Assembly: GCF_019802255.1 (NCBI RefSeq)
Contig: NZ_JAHYSS010000002.1
Coordinates: 863,570 to 927,569, forward strand
Origin: Pedobacter polysacchareus
Lineage (GTDB): Bacteria; Bacteroidota; Bacteroidia; Sphingobacteriales; Sphingobacteriaceae
Length of the DNA stretch: 64,000 nucleotides
Reading direction: 5' to 3'
The position numbers were made by a program, and so were the translations under genes. Below the pieces are notes generated by a model that was given only the letters and a program-made list of their open reading frames with translations, did not search any database and was not told the origin of the DNA. Positions 8,086 to 15,812 of the stretch are shown here, piece by piece. Every line of letters starts with the position of its first letter. Within the stretch, counting starts at the first letter, position 1.

Positions 8086-11000
8086 TTATTCTCCTTTGAT
8101 AAATGCCAATTGAATGGTGGTTTGATTGAGCTGATTTAGTGTTTCCAGGTAGGTGATATTGCTTTGAATGGCCAGGGAAATGTTCTGTACATATTCCATA
8201 TAGCCGATTTCTCCCAGATCAAATGATACTTGTGCGATGCGCAGCTGCTCTTTTGACTGCTTTAAGCCCACTGAGGTGTAATAATCCAGGATTTGTTTAT
8301 TTTTCAGGTACTCCTGAAATATTTGTTCATACTGAATTTCAAACTCACGTGCGGTATTCTGGTAATCAGTTTCGGCCATTTGAACGGCAATTTTCTCCGC
8401 TTTCACTTTTGCGCGGCCGGCACCATTAAATAGGGGAACGGCAATGCCAACCTGCATTCCTGCAATACGGGTTCCCGGGGTATAACTCCGATCGATGTTT
8501 GCCGGATTGAAGGACTTGATCACCATTTGCTGACTATAACCAAGGCTGAAATCTGGCATCGCTTTAGACTTCTGCAATGCGATTTTCGCATTGGCAATCG
8601 CTACCTGCTGCTCCTGATAACTGAGCATCGGATTTAAGCTTTTTCTTGCTGAATCCAGTTTAAGGGCAGTTAGCAATGGTAAATCGGTAGAAGCCAAAAT
8701 AATCGGGGACCTGGTATTCAGCAATTGCTGGAGGCTAAGTTCCTGAATTTTCAACTCCGCTGCTGCGGCATTTTTTAAGGCCTGTACCTCCTGATACTTA
8801 TTTCTGGCGGTCATCAGCTCCAGGTTAGAAGTTTCACCCGATTTATGTCTGATTTCGGCCTTTTTGATGAAGTTCTGATAGATACTATCCTGGAAGTTCA
8901 GCACTTTTAGTGTCTGGAGGTAGTACAGGTAATTGTAATAAGCAGTTTTTGTATCCCTTACAATCTCTGCACGGGAATAATTGTAAGCTTTTTCTGTGAG
9001 TTCAGTTTCCATCTTGAGCAGCTTATTCTGGTTTTTATACAATCCTGGCCAGGAGAAAGTCTGGGTCACATTGATGGAGTTGTCGTTACCACCACCACTT
9101 GTAGGATCCTGTGCCAAGGCGAATTCTGTTTTTGCAGGGTCGAAACCTGATTTTTGCAGCGCTTTCGACTGTGCTACGCCCAGTTTGGCAGATTTCAACT
9201 TTAAGTTGTTGTTTACAGCCATTGCGATAATGCTGTCTAAACTGAGTGGTTTATTTTGAGCTGCAGCGGTATTGATGCTGCTAAAGCTGGTTAAACCAAT
9301 TAGTCCAATAATGAACAAGCTTTTAACCATTGGATGGGAATTTGATTTTTCATTTTCTTCTCTTTTTCGGGAGAACAATAAATATAAACAAGGGAGAACA
9401 AAGAGGGTGAGCAGGGTAGCGGAAAGCAATCCGCCGATCACTACTGTGGCTAAAGGTTTTTGTACTTCCGCACCTGCGCTGCTAGAAAGTGCCATTGGCA
9501 GAAAGCCTAATGAAGCTACAGCAGCAGTCATGATGACCGGTCGTAACCTTACTTTTGTCCCTTCAATTACACGCTGATAAATATCGGTCATGCCTTCTTC
9601 TTTCAATTGATTAAAATAGCCAATCAACACGATTCCATTCAGGACGGCTACACCAAATAGGGCAATAAAACCTACACCTGCAGAAATACTGAAAGGCATA
9701 TCCCTCAGGATTAAAGCGAAAACACCACCAATAGCGGAAAGTGGAATGGCTGTAAAGATGAGTATAGTCTGACTAAAGGATCTGAAAGTCATGTACAGTA
9801 AGCCCATGATCAAAATCAGTGCGATTGGAACGGCAATAGACAGCCTGTTTTTCGCTTTCGTCAGGTTTTCAAACTGCCCGCCATAAGTCAGGTAATATCC
9901 GGAAGGAAGTTTTAACTTTTCATTTAAGATGCTTTGAATTTCCGACACGGTACGTTCCACATCTCTTCCTTTTACATTAAAACCAACATATATTCTACGT
10001 TTTCCATCTTCTCTGGAGATTTGTGCCGGTGCATTTTTTAAGGTAATACTGGCTACCTGATTCAGTGGTACTTTATTGCCTGATGGTAGTGGGATGTATA
10101 GGTTTTCGATGCTTGAAATGTTTTCACGTAGGTCTCTCTGCAAGCGAACTACCATTTCAAATCTTTTCTCTCCTTCGAAGATGACACCTGCGGTATTCCC
10201 TGCAAAAGCGGTTTTCAGCAAAGTATTGACTTCAGCAATGCTGAGACCATATTGAGCAATTTTATCACGGTCGTACTCCACTACGATTTGTGGAAGTCCG
10301 GTCACCTGTTCTACAAAGGGCTCGTTGACACCAGAAACGGGAGTAATGAGTTTGGCAATTTTATTGGCCTGCTGTGTGAGTACATCCAGGTCTTCACCAT
10401 AGATTTTTATGGCCACATCCTGTCTTACACCAGTCATCAGTTCATTGAAACGCATTTGCATCGGCTGTGTGATTTCTATGTTGACACCGGGCAGGATGGA
10501 CAATGCGGCCTCCATTTTCTCCGACATTTCTTCTTTTGTTTTTGCGGAAGTCCATTGTTCTTTAGGTTTCATGGCCACCATCATATCACCTCGCTCTACT
10601 GGCATGGGGTCTGTAGGGATTTCGGCGCTTCCAATACGGGTGACTACTTGTTTCACCTCTGGAAACTGCGCTTTCAGGATTTTCTCGGCTTTACCAAAAG
10701 TTTCTACGACTTGCGTTAAAGAGGTCCCCTGCGACATAGAGATCTCTACCGCGAGGTCACCTTCTTCTAATTGGGGAAGAAATTCTCCGCCCATATTATT
10801 GAATACCCATAGGGTGATCGCGAACAGTAAAAGGGCTGCTGCTACGGTGAGTTTTTTGAATTTTAATACTGCTTTTAATGCTGGTTGATAAATGCGCAGC
10901 ATCGCATCCATGATTTTATCGGAGATGTTGTGTTTATGCTGGGTGTTTTTACTGAGGAAAAGGGCGGCCATCATGGGCACGTAGGTCATGGATAAGATGA

Positions 11001-12471
11001 AAGCCCCTACAATAGCGAAAACGACGGTCTGTGCCATTGGTTTAAACATTTTCCCTTCAATTCCAACCAATGTCAGCAGGGGAAGGTAAACGATCAGGAT
11101 AATGATTTCGCCGAAAGCGGCACTATTTCTGATTTTCGAGGAGGCAGTATATACCTCTTCATCCATTTGCTGGTTGGTTAAGGGGATAGGGTCTGCAGCT
11201 TGATTTCTAGTGCTAAGTCTGAAGATGATGGCTTCTACAATAATCACTGCGCCATCTACAATCAGTCCGAAATCTATCGCTCCAAGGCTCATTAAGTTCC
11301 CAGAAACCCCAAAAAGACGCATCAGGGAGAAAGCAAATAACATGGATAGGGGGATGACTGAGGCGACGATCAGACCTGCTCTCCAGTTACCCAACAAAAG
11401 CAGCAATACGAATATGACGATCAGTGCACCTTCAATCAGGTTTTTCTGTACGGTACTGATCGATCTGCCCACCAATTCCGTACGGTCAATGAAAGGTTCA
11501 ATGACTACGCCTTCCGGTAATGATTTCTGGATTTGTTCAATACGTCCTTTCACATTTTTGATTACCTCATTGAAGTTTTCCCCTTTGAGCATGAGTGTGA
11601 TTCCGGCTACCACTTCACCTTCGCCATCTCGGGTGACGGCGCCATATCTGGTGGCAGATCCAAATTGTACGGTTGCCACATCACGGATGAGGATGGGTAC
11701 ACCGCCCATATTTTTTACGACAATCTTTTCAATGTCTGCCAGGCTTTTTACTTGACCTACACCGCGGATGGTATAAGAATTACTTTGCTGTTCAATATAG
11801 GAACCGCCAGTATTTTCGTTGTTGTTCTCTAATGCTTTATAGATGTCTGCAATGGTAATATTAAGGGAATTCAGCTTATCATTGTCGAGGGCAATTTCAT
11901 ATTGTTTCACATAGCCGCCCCAGCCACTCACCTCGGCTACACCTTTAGTACCGGCAAGCTGTGTTCTAACTACCCAGTCCTGTAAAGTTCTAAGATCTGT
12001 AGCGTTGTATTTATTTTCATAGCCTTTCCTGGTATGCAATACATATTGATAAATCTCTCCTAATCCAGTGGTAATCGGGGCTAGAGTAGGTTCTGCCAAA
12101 CCTTTTGGAATATTGGACTCTGCTTCTTTCAGCTGGGCACTCACCTGCTGCCTTGCCCAGTAAATATCGGTATCGTCTTCAAAAACGATGGTAATCACTG
12201 AGATTCCTGACCTGGAGATGGAACGTTTTTCCAGTACTTCCGGGATATTGGCCATGGCCAGTTCGATGGGTGCTGTGATGAACTGTTCTACTTCCTGGGC
12301 TCCTAAACTTGGTGCCTGGGTTATAATTTGTACCTGGTTGTTGGTGATGTCAGGTACCGCATCTATGGGCAATCTGGTTAATGAATAAATGCCCCAGATC
12401 ACCAGGGAAAGTGTCATTAAACCTATGGCCAGTTTATTCTTTATAGAGAATAAAATAATCTTATCAAACAT
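8086..12471 (-). CDS. CzcA-type heavy-metal RND pump fused to a TolC/CzcC-like outer-membrane factor
   Basis: The 1461-residue product joins two proteins that are usually separate. Residues 1 to about 1035 are a complete heavy-metal RND transporter: N-terminal helix (IILFSIKNKLAIGLMTLSLV), two periplasmic loops, twelve helices, and the HME signature DFGLIVDGAVIIVE with D400 and D406, the proton-relay type of Zn/Co/Cd/Ni pumps rather than Cu/Ag pumps. The pump ends with a charged cytoplasmic tail (SRKREENEKSNSHP). Met1048 begins a signal-peptide-like segment (MVKSLFIIGLIGLTSFSS followed by INTAAAQ) and residues about 1074-1461 are an outer-membrane efflux protein with long alpha-helical coiled hairpins. 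Either the fusion stays intact or signal peptidase releases the channel after AAA. Fusions of this kind are known in Bacteroidota annotations. Together with the adaptor it would form the whole tripartite pump from two genes. Confidence 0.93.
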   Translation of the reverse strand: MFDKIILFSIKNKLAIGLMTLSLVIWGIYSLTRLPIDAVPDITNNQVQIITQAPSLGAQEVEQFITAPIELAMANIPEVLEKRSISRSGISVITIVFEDDTDIYWARQQVSAQLKEAESNIPKGLAEPTLAPITTGLGEIYQYVLHTRKGYENKYNATDLRTLQDWVVRTQLAGTKGVAEVSGWGGYVKQYEIALDNDKLNSLNITIADIYKALENNNENTGGSYIEQQSNSYTIRGVGQVKSLADIEKIVVKNMGGVPILIRDVATVQFGSATRYGAVTRDGEGEVVAGITLMLKGENFNEVIKNVKGRIEQIQKSLPEGVVIEPFIDRTELVGRSISTVQKNLIEGALIVIFVLLLLLGNWRAGLIVASVIPLSMLFAFSLMRLFGVSGNLMSLGAIDFGLIVDGAVIIVEAIIFRLSTRNQAADPIPLTNQQMDEEVYTASSKIRNSAAFGEIIILIVYLPLLTLVGIEGKMFKPMAQTVVFAIVGAFILSMTYVPMMAALFLSKNTQHKHNISDKIMDAMLRIYQPALKAVLKFKKLTVAAALLLFAITLWVFNNMGGEFLPQLEEGDLAVEISMSQGTSLTQVVETFGKAEKILKAQFPEVKQVVTRIGSAEIPTDPMPVERGDMMVAMKPKEQWTSAKTKEEMSEKMEAALSILPGVNIEITQPMQMRFNELMTGVRQDVAIKIYGEDLDVLTQQANKIAKLITPVSGVNEPFVEQVTGLPQIVVEYDRDKIAQYGLSIAEVNTLLKTAFAGNTAGVIFEGEKRFEMVVRLQRDLRENISSIENLYIPLPSGNKVPLNQVASITLKNAPAQISREDGKRRIYVGFNVKGRDVERTVSEIQSILNEKLKLPSGYYLTYGGQFENLTKAKNRLSIAVPIALILIMGLLYMTFRSFSQTILIFTAIPLSAIGGVFALILRDMPFSISAGVGFIALFGVAVLNGIVLIGYFNQLKEEGMTDIYQRVIEGTKVRLRPVIMTAAVASLGFLPMALSSSAGAEVQKPLATVVIGGLLSATLLTLFVLPCLYLLFSRKREENEKSNSHPMVKSLFIIGLIGLTSFSSINTAAAQNKPLSLDSIIAMAVNNNLKLKSAKLGVAQSKALQKSGFDPAKTEFALAQDPTSGGGNDNSINVTQTFSWPGLYKNQNKLLKMETELTEKAYNYSRAEIVRDTKTAYYNYLYYLQTLKVLNFQDSIYQNFIKKAEIRHKSGETSNLELMTARNKYQEVQALKNAAAAELKIQELSLQQLLNTRSPIILASTDLPLLTALKLDSARKSLNPMLSYQEQQVAIANAKIALQKSKAMPDFSLGYSQQMVIKSFNPANIDRSYTPGTRIAGMQVGIAVPLFNGAGRAKVKAEKIAVQMAETDYQNTAREFEIQYEQIFQEYLKNKQILDYYTSVGLKQSKEQLRIAQVSFDLGEIGYMEYVQNISLAIQSNITYLETLNQLNQTTIQLAFIKGE

Positions 12472-12585
12472 AAGGGTTTGTCTTATAGCTAAAAATAATC
12501 AATACGAGGATTCATCGAAAGCTGATGAATATTTCATCGCTGCCAAACAATTATTCATTGTTTTTAAGGAAGAATTGGTGTTGAA

Positions 12586-12906
12586 TTATCCTAACTGAGG
12601 CGGTTGCCAGATGTCACCGGCGAATATGACCAGTGGTGCGGCAGGAAGTTCAGGGTAGCTGACTTCTTTTTTAGAAAATACGGTAGTGTTGATCAATTGG
12701 CTTGGGCTGGGAATAGCAAAAGCCTGGCAAGTGCTGCAATGGAAGAAAGGGGAGCAGGTATGTGGACCTGGATCCTGATCACAAGGGATCTCCTGTACTT
12801 CGCTGATGTGCGTTTGCTGTGTACTGATTTTAGCTTCATCATCACAGCATGGCCATATTGATAGGGCCATGATGACAATTGTAAATATATAAGCTAAGTA
12901 CCTCAC
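12586..12906 (-). CDS. Small Cys-rich exported protein (DUF6660-like)
   Basis: The 106-residue product starts with a hydrophobic segment (MRYLAYIFTIVIMALSIWPC) that is a signal peptide, perhaps with lipid attachment at Cys20 or Cys21 although the lipobox is poor. The mature part has cysteines C20, C21, C42, C51, C57 and C60, the last three in CSPFFHCSTCQ, and then Pro-rich, poorly conserved sequence. It resembles the DUF6660 family found at the head of metal efflux operons in Bacteroidota; that match is from memory of the pattern. A periplasmic metal-binding or metal-chaperone role is inferred from the Cys/His content and from its place 114 bp upstream of the pump gene. It is the first gene of the cluster. 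Confidence 0.6.
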   Translation of the reverse strand: MRYLAYIFTIVIMALSIWPCCDDEAKISTQQTHISEVQEIPCDQDPGPHTCSPFFHCSTCQAFAIPSPSQLINTTVFSKKEVSYPELPAAPLVIFAGDIWQPPQLG

Positions 12907-13234
12907 GCCGCAAACTTATATATTTTTTTAAACTACTGGTGATCTTTTTGACTTTTTTTTACTTTGGGGAGATGTTTGTTTCTAAAAACAGGGTGATTTT
13001 AAGGGGTTCTTATTTTTTCGATGGAAGTGGATTGAGTTGGCCTGTTTTTCTAGGGGGGGCGGAAGGGGTTGCTATAGTAAACATTGCAGTTACCCTATGG
13101 CAAGCCCTTCCGAACCCCTTCCAGCTCCTATGATAAGGGCGATCTCTTCCCGACCACTACCCGACCAGTATCGCGTTTTTCTTACAGAAAAGCAAACTAG
13201 CTTTCAAAGGTATATCTCTCCATTTTTTGTGAGA
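12907..13234. other. Non-coding gap between the arsenic operon and the metal efflux cluster
   Basis: This 328-bp stretch separates the end of the ACR3 gene from the start of the DUF6660-like gene. It holds the long hairpin at 13060-13112, a competing arm at 13113-13122, and a perfect head-to-tail 11-bp repeat pair at 13149-13170 (CCCGACCACTA and CCCGACCAGTA). Short open frames across it are not protein-like. TAAGTTTG (12918-12911, minus) resembles a -7 element but is too close to the ATG. Confidence 0.6.
13060..13122. repeat. 18-bp-stem inverted repeat with a competing third arm
   Basis: Arm A (13060-13077, CGGAAGGGGTTGCTATAG) pairs with arm B (13095-13112, CTATGGCAAGCCCTTCCG) over 18 positions with one mismatch and one wobble, closing a 17-nt loop. 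Arm C (AACCCCTTCC, 13113-13122) is a perfect 10-bp complement of 13061-13070, so two mutually exclusive stems can form. A run of seven G precedes arm A. No U-run follows on either strand, so it is not an ordinary intrinsic terminator. It may be one copy of a dispersed palindromic repeat family. Confidence 0.6.
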
Positions 13235-14305
13235 TCAGGCATTCCGAAGGAAGTACTTTTTTCTAAACCAAAAGGAAAGATTGACGAGGGCAATGAGGGC
13301 TGGTACTTCTACCAATGGACCGATTACTCCTGCGAAGGCTTGTCCGGAGTTGATTCCAAATACACCGATTGCCACTGCGATGGCCAGTTCAAAATTGTTT
13401 CCGGTTGCGGTGAAGGCGATTGCAGTACTTCTGCTGTAATCTGCACCGAAATACTTGCCAGCGAAGAAGCTTAAAAAGAACATCAATGCAAAATAAATGG
13501 CTAATGGAATGGCGATACGAACCACATCTAAGGGAATCTGAACGATCAGTTCTCCTTTCAAACTGAACATGACAACAATGGTAAATAACAGCGCAATCAG
13601 GGTGATTGGTGAAATGAAGGGCACAAATTTTTCCTGAAACCAGCGCTCACCTTTTAATTTAATCAGGCTGTACCTGCTGATGATGCCCATAGCAAAAGGA
13701 ATCCCCAGATAGATGGCTACACTTTCTGCAATCTGACCGATGCTGATGGAAACTTCCAGCCCTTTTAATCCGAATAATGGCGGCAGTACCGTAATGAAAA
13801 CATAGGCATAAACGCTGTACAATAAGACCTGAAAGATGCTGTTGAGGGCAATTAGTCCGGCGGCGTATTCCCGGTTTCCCTCTGCCAGCTCATTCCAAAC
13901 CACTACCATCGCGATACATCGGGCTAAACCGATCAGGATCAATCCGATCATATATTCCGGATAATCCCTTAAAAATGTAATGGCCAATAGGAACATTAAC
14001 ACCGGACCAATGATCCAGTTCAGTACCAATGAGGTGCTCAGGACTTTGGTGTCTTTAAAAACTTCTCCCATGTTTTCATATTTCACTTTGGCCAGGGGAG
14101 GGTACATCATCAGGATCAGGCCAATAGCCAGGGGAATATTTGTGGTGCCACTGGAAAAGGAATTGATGATTCCCGCAGAAGCGGGAACAAAGTATCCTAT
14201 GCTAACCCCAATAGCCATGGCCAGAAAGATCCATAAGGTAAGATAGCGGTCTAAAAAGCTGAGCTTTTTTCGTGCAACTACTGGGGTACAATGATTTGCA
14301 GACAT
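13235..14305 (-). CDS. Arsenite efflux permease ACR3
   Basis: This 356-residue inner-membrane protein with about ten helices exports arsenite driven by the proton motive force. Family hallmarks are present: the fourth-helix segment [19 protein letters not shown] with the essential Cys130, and the ninth-helix segment [16 protein letters not shown] with Glu306, the two residues known to be needed in Acr3 proteins. The cytoplasmic N-terminus carries a short Cys/His stretch (MSANHCTP). Length and topology are normal for ACR3(1)-type permeases. The start lies 6 bp after the stop of arsC and it is the last gene of the ars operon. It provides the export step for arsenite made by the ArsC reductase. 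Confidence 0.95.
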   Translation of the reverse strand: MSANHCTPVVARKKLSFLDRYLTLWIFLAMAIGVSIGYFVPASAGIINSFSSGTTNIPLAIGLILMMYPPLAKVKYENMGEVFKDTKVLSTSLVLNWIIGPVLMFLLAITFLRDYPEYMIGLILIGLARCIAMVVVWNELAEGNREYAAGLIALNSIFQVLLYSVYAYVFITVLPPLFGLKGLEVSISIGQIAESVAIYLGIPFAMGIISRYSLIKLKGERWFQEKFVPFISPITLIALLFTIVVMFSLKGELIVQIPLDVVRIAIPLAIYFALMFFLSFFAGKYFGADYSRSTAIAFTATGNNFELAIAVAIGVFGINSGQAFAGVIGPLVEVPALIALVNLSFWFRKKYFLRNA

Positions 14306-14311
14306 GCTAGA

Positions 14312-14725
14312 TTACAGGTTTTTGTGAACAAAATTTTGGCAGTATTCCTTGATCATATCCCGGACTTCGGCAAATTTTGCCTGGATTTCTGCTTCAGTTC
14401 CTGTGGCCTTTGCGGGGTCTGGGAAGTTGTAATGAAATTTGATGGCCTGAGTTGGAAAAAATGGACAGCTTTCTTTCGCGTTGTCACATACAGTGATCAG
14501 GAAATCAAAATCTAGGGCCATATATTCTTCGATATGGTTAGAGGTATGTGTTGAAATGTCTATACCATCTTGCTTCATCGTTTCAATGGCCCTTGGATTT
14601 ACTCCATGAGTCTCTATCCCTGCGCTGTAAATCAGCGCTTTATTGCCAGCAAAATGTCTTAAATAACCTTCTGCAATCTGACTGCGACAGCTATTGCCTG
14701 TGCAGAGTACGAGTATTTTTTTCAT
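14312..14725 (-). CDS. arsC: Arsenate reductase, thioredoxin-coupled low-molecular-weight phosphatase type
   Basis: A 137-residue cytoplasmic enzyme that reduces arsenate to arsenite. The P-loop CTGNSCRS supplies the nucleophile Cys8 and Cys13, and the second redox pair Cys80 and Cys87 (CDNAKESC) is spaced exactly as C82 and C89 of the Staphylococcus pI258 enzyme, offset by two residues. This supports the thioredoxin-dependent triple-cysteine mechanism rather than the glutaredoxin type. The conserved DP of the LMW-PTP loop is in NFPDPAK. It sits 10 bp after the DUF6428-like gene and 6 bp before ACR3, in the ars operon. Confidence 0.94.
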   Translation of the reverse strand: MKKILVLCTGNSCRSQIAEGYLRHFAGNKALIYSAGIETHGVNPRAIETMKQDGIDISTHTSNHIEEYMALDFDFLITVCDNAKESCPFFPTQAIKFHYNFPDPAKATGTEAEIQAKFAEVRDMIKEYCQNFVHKNL

Positions 14726-14735
14726 CTGTTAAAAT

Positions 14736-15323
14736 TTAGCAACAACCAGATCCAGGCGTGCAGATTTCAGCATCCGGGGCAAAATTGATCAATTGAATTT
14801 TTGGTTTTTCTGTGGATACAGTTTCCACTGCTGCTGTTGTTGGGCTACAGCATTCTACGCCTGTTTCATTGGTGCCGCAGCTGCCTCCGCGATTGATCGC
14901 TTTACATTGTGTGGCATCAGGAATGAGGTTTACAATTAAATTTTCTCCATCGATGGTCATTTCTCCAGGATACATCTGACGGGTGTCAAACTGAGAATTT
15001 CCAAACTCAATTTTCACGATTCCTATAGGATTCAGGGGTAATGATTTTTCTACCAATTCCACAATAGATAAGGCTTTCTTCACTTGCATAGCCCTTTCAC
15101 TGTCCTTTTCTGAAGGCTCCCAAAGTTGTACGATGATCTCCGTCCAGGAATTCATCACACCACCGCAATCCACGGATACGATAGGTGCCTGTTTGATTTC
15201 GGTGATGTGGTAGGAGGCATCTACCCATTGATTTGCTGCATATTGAAATTGCAGCGTTAGCTCAGGATGAGCTTGTAACTTCGCTTTGAAGTTTTCCCAG
15301 TTCATTAATGTTGTGGTATTCAT
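14736..15323 (-). CDS. Cys-rich arsenic-operon protein (DUF6428-like)
   Basis: The ATG at 15323 gives 195 residues; an upstream TTG at 15353 would add ten, but would put the start inside a presumed operator, so the ATG is preferred. The first 145 residues form a compact mixed alpha/beta domain without a motif I can name, containing SVDCGG (Cys53). The C-terminal 60 residues are cysteine-rich: C140, C149, CC158-159 and a terminal CTPGSGCC (C188, C194, C195). It resembles the DUF6428 family seen in arsenic operons of Bacteroidota. Clustered vicinal cysteines are typical arsenite or Sb(III) ligands, so an arsenite-binding or chaperone role passing As(III) to ACR3 is a reasonable inference. No catalytic motif is evident. 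Confidence 0.65.
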   Translation of the reverse strand: MNTTTLMNWENFKAKLQAHPELTLQFQYAANQWVDASYHITEIKQAPIVSVDCGGVMNSWTEIIVQLWEPSEKDSERAMQVKKALSIVELVEKSLPLNPIGIVKIEFGNSQFDTRQMYPGEMTIDGENLIVNLIPDATQCKAINRGGSCGTNETGVECCSPTTAAVETVSTEKPKIQLINFAPDAEICTPGSGCC

Positions 15324-15325
15324 AT

Positions 15326-15345
15326 ATTGCAATTTTACGATTGAT
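15326..15345 (-). promoter_or_regulatory. Second copy of the putative ArsR operator
   Basis: ATTGCAATTTTACGATTGAT (plus strand) matches the element upstream of arsR (15708-15727) at 18 of 20 positions. It lies 2 bp upstream of the preferred ATG of the DUF6428-like gene and 14 bp after the arsR stop. It may give ArsR a second, internal control point or sit in an internal promoter. Confidence 0.45.
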
Positions 15346-15359
15346 GTAGACAATTTTTT

Positions 15360-15689
15360 TTAACAGCAGGGGATTTCACCTTTATAAGCACCCAGGAATG
15401 CGCCCAATTGGCTTTCCATCATTTTCCAGGTTTTTGGATTGATGCAATAGCAGACACTTACGCCTTCAATGGTTCCTTGAATGAGCCCTGCATTTTTTAG
15501 CTCTTTTAAATGTTGCGAGATGGTGGCTTGTGCCAAACCTAGTTCTTCGACAAGATCACCACAAATACAGGTGTTGGAAGCCAGAATTCGCTGCAAAATG
15601 GCAATTCTTGCCGGGTGTGCCATTGCCTTTAATAGTTGAGACAATTGGTTTTGCTCGTCGGTAAATATTTCTGATTTGGTCAGTCCCAT
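15360..15689 (-). CDS. arsR: ArsR/SmtB-family arsenic-responsive repressor
   Basis: A 109-residue winged-helix protein. The recognition helix region is GLAQATISQHLKELKNAGLI, and the segment SNTCICGDL (Cys41, Cys43) in the alpha-3 position corresponds to the ELCVCDL metal-sensing motif of classical ArsR, in which As(III) or Sb(III) binding releases the operator. Further pairs C80/C82 and C108/C109 could complete the site, since a trivalent arsenic needs three thiolates. It heads the ars operon and probably controls itself through the promoter at 15712-15743. Length is normal for the family. Confidence 0.93.
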   Translation of the reverse strand: MGLTKSEIFTDEQNQLSQLLKAMAHPARIAILQRILASNTCICGDLVEELGLAQATISQHLKELKNAGLIQGTIEGVSVCYCINPKTWKMMESQLGAFLGAYKGEIPCC

Positions 15690-15707
15690 GTCTTGTTTAA
15701 TTGATAC

Positions 15708-15743
15708 ATTGCAATAATACGATTGATAGCTGGATCTTCCAAA
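15708..15743 (-). promoter_or_regulatory. arsR promoter with putative ArsR operator
   Basis: On the minus strand TTTG (15743-15740) and TATTATTG (15719-15712, one mismatch to TAnnTTTG) are 20 bp apart, a good Bacteroidota promoter ending 23 bp before the arsR ATG. The 20-bp element at 15708-15727 overlaps the -7 box and is repeated almost exactly at 15326-15345, which marks it as the likely operator. Confidence 0.55.
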
Positions 15744-15812
15744 TAAATTTGTTCAAAAGACCAAAATATGACTTTAGCTGAGTCGGGATATAGGAAGAGT
15801 AACTGGTTGATA

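Noticed and set aside
9272..11832. Several 70-180 codon plus-strand frames within the RND gene
   Set aside because: They are antisense shadows of the conserved pump coding sequence.
13060..13112. Reading the long hairpin as the ars operon terminator
   Set aside because: No T-run follows the stem on the minus strand.
12939..13474. Plus-strand frames crossing the hairpin and the ACR3 3' end
   Set aside because: They are frames of the repeat region and shadows of the ACR3 gene.
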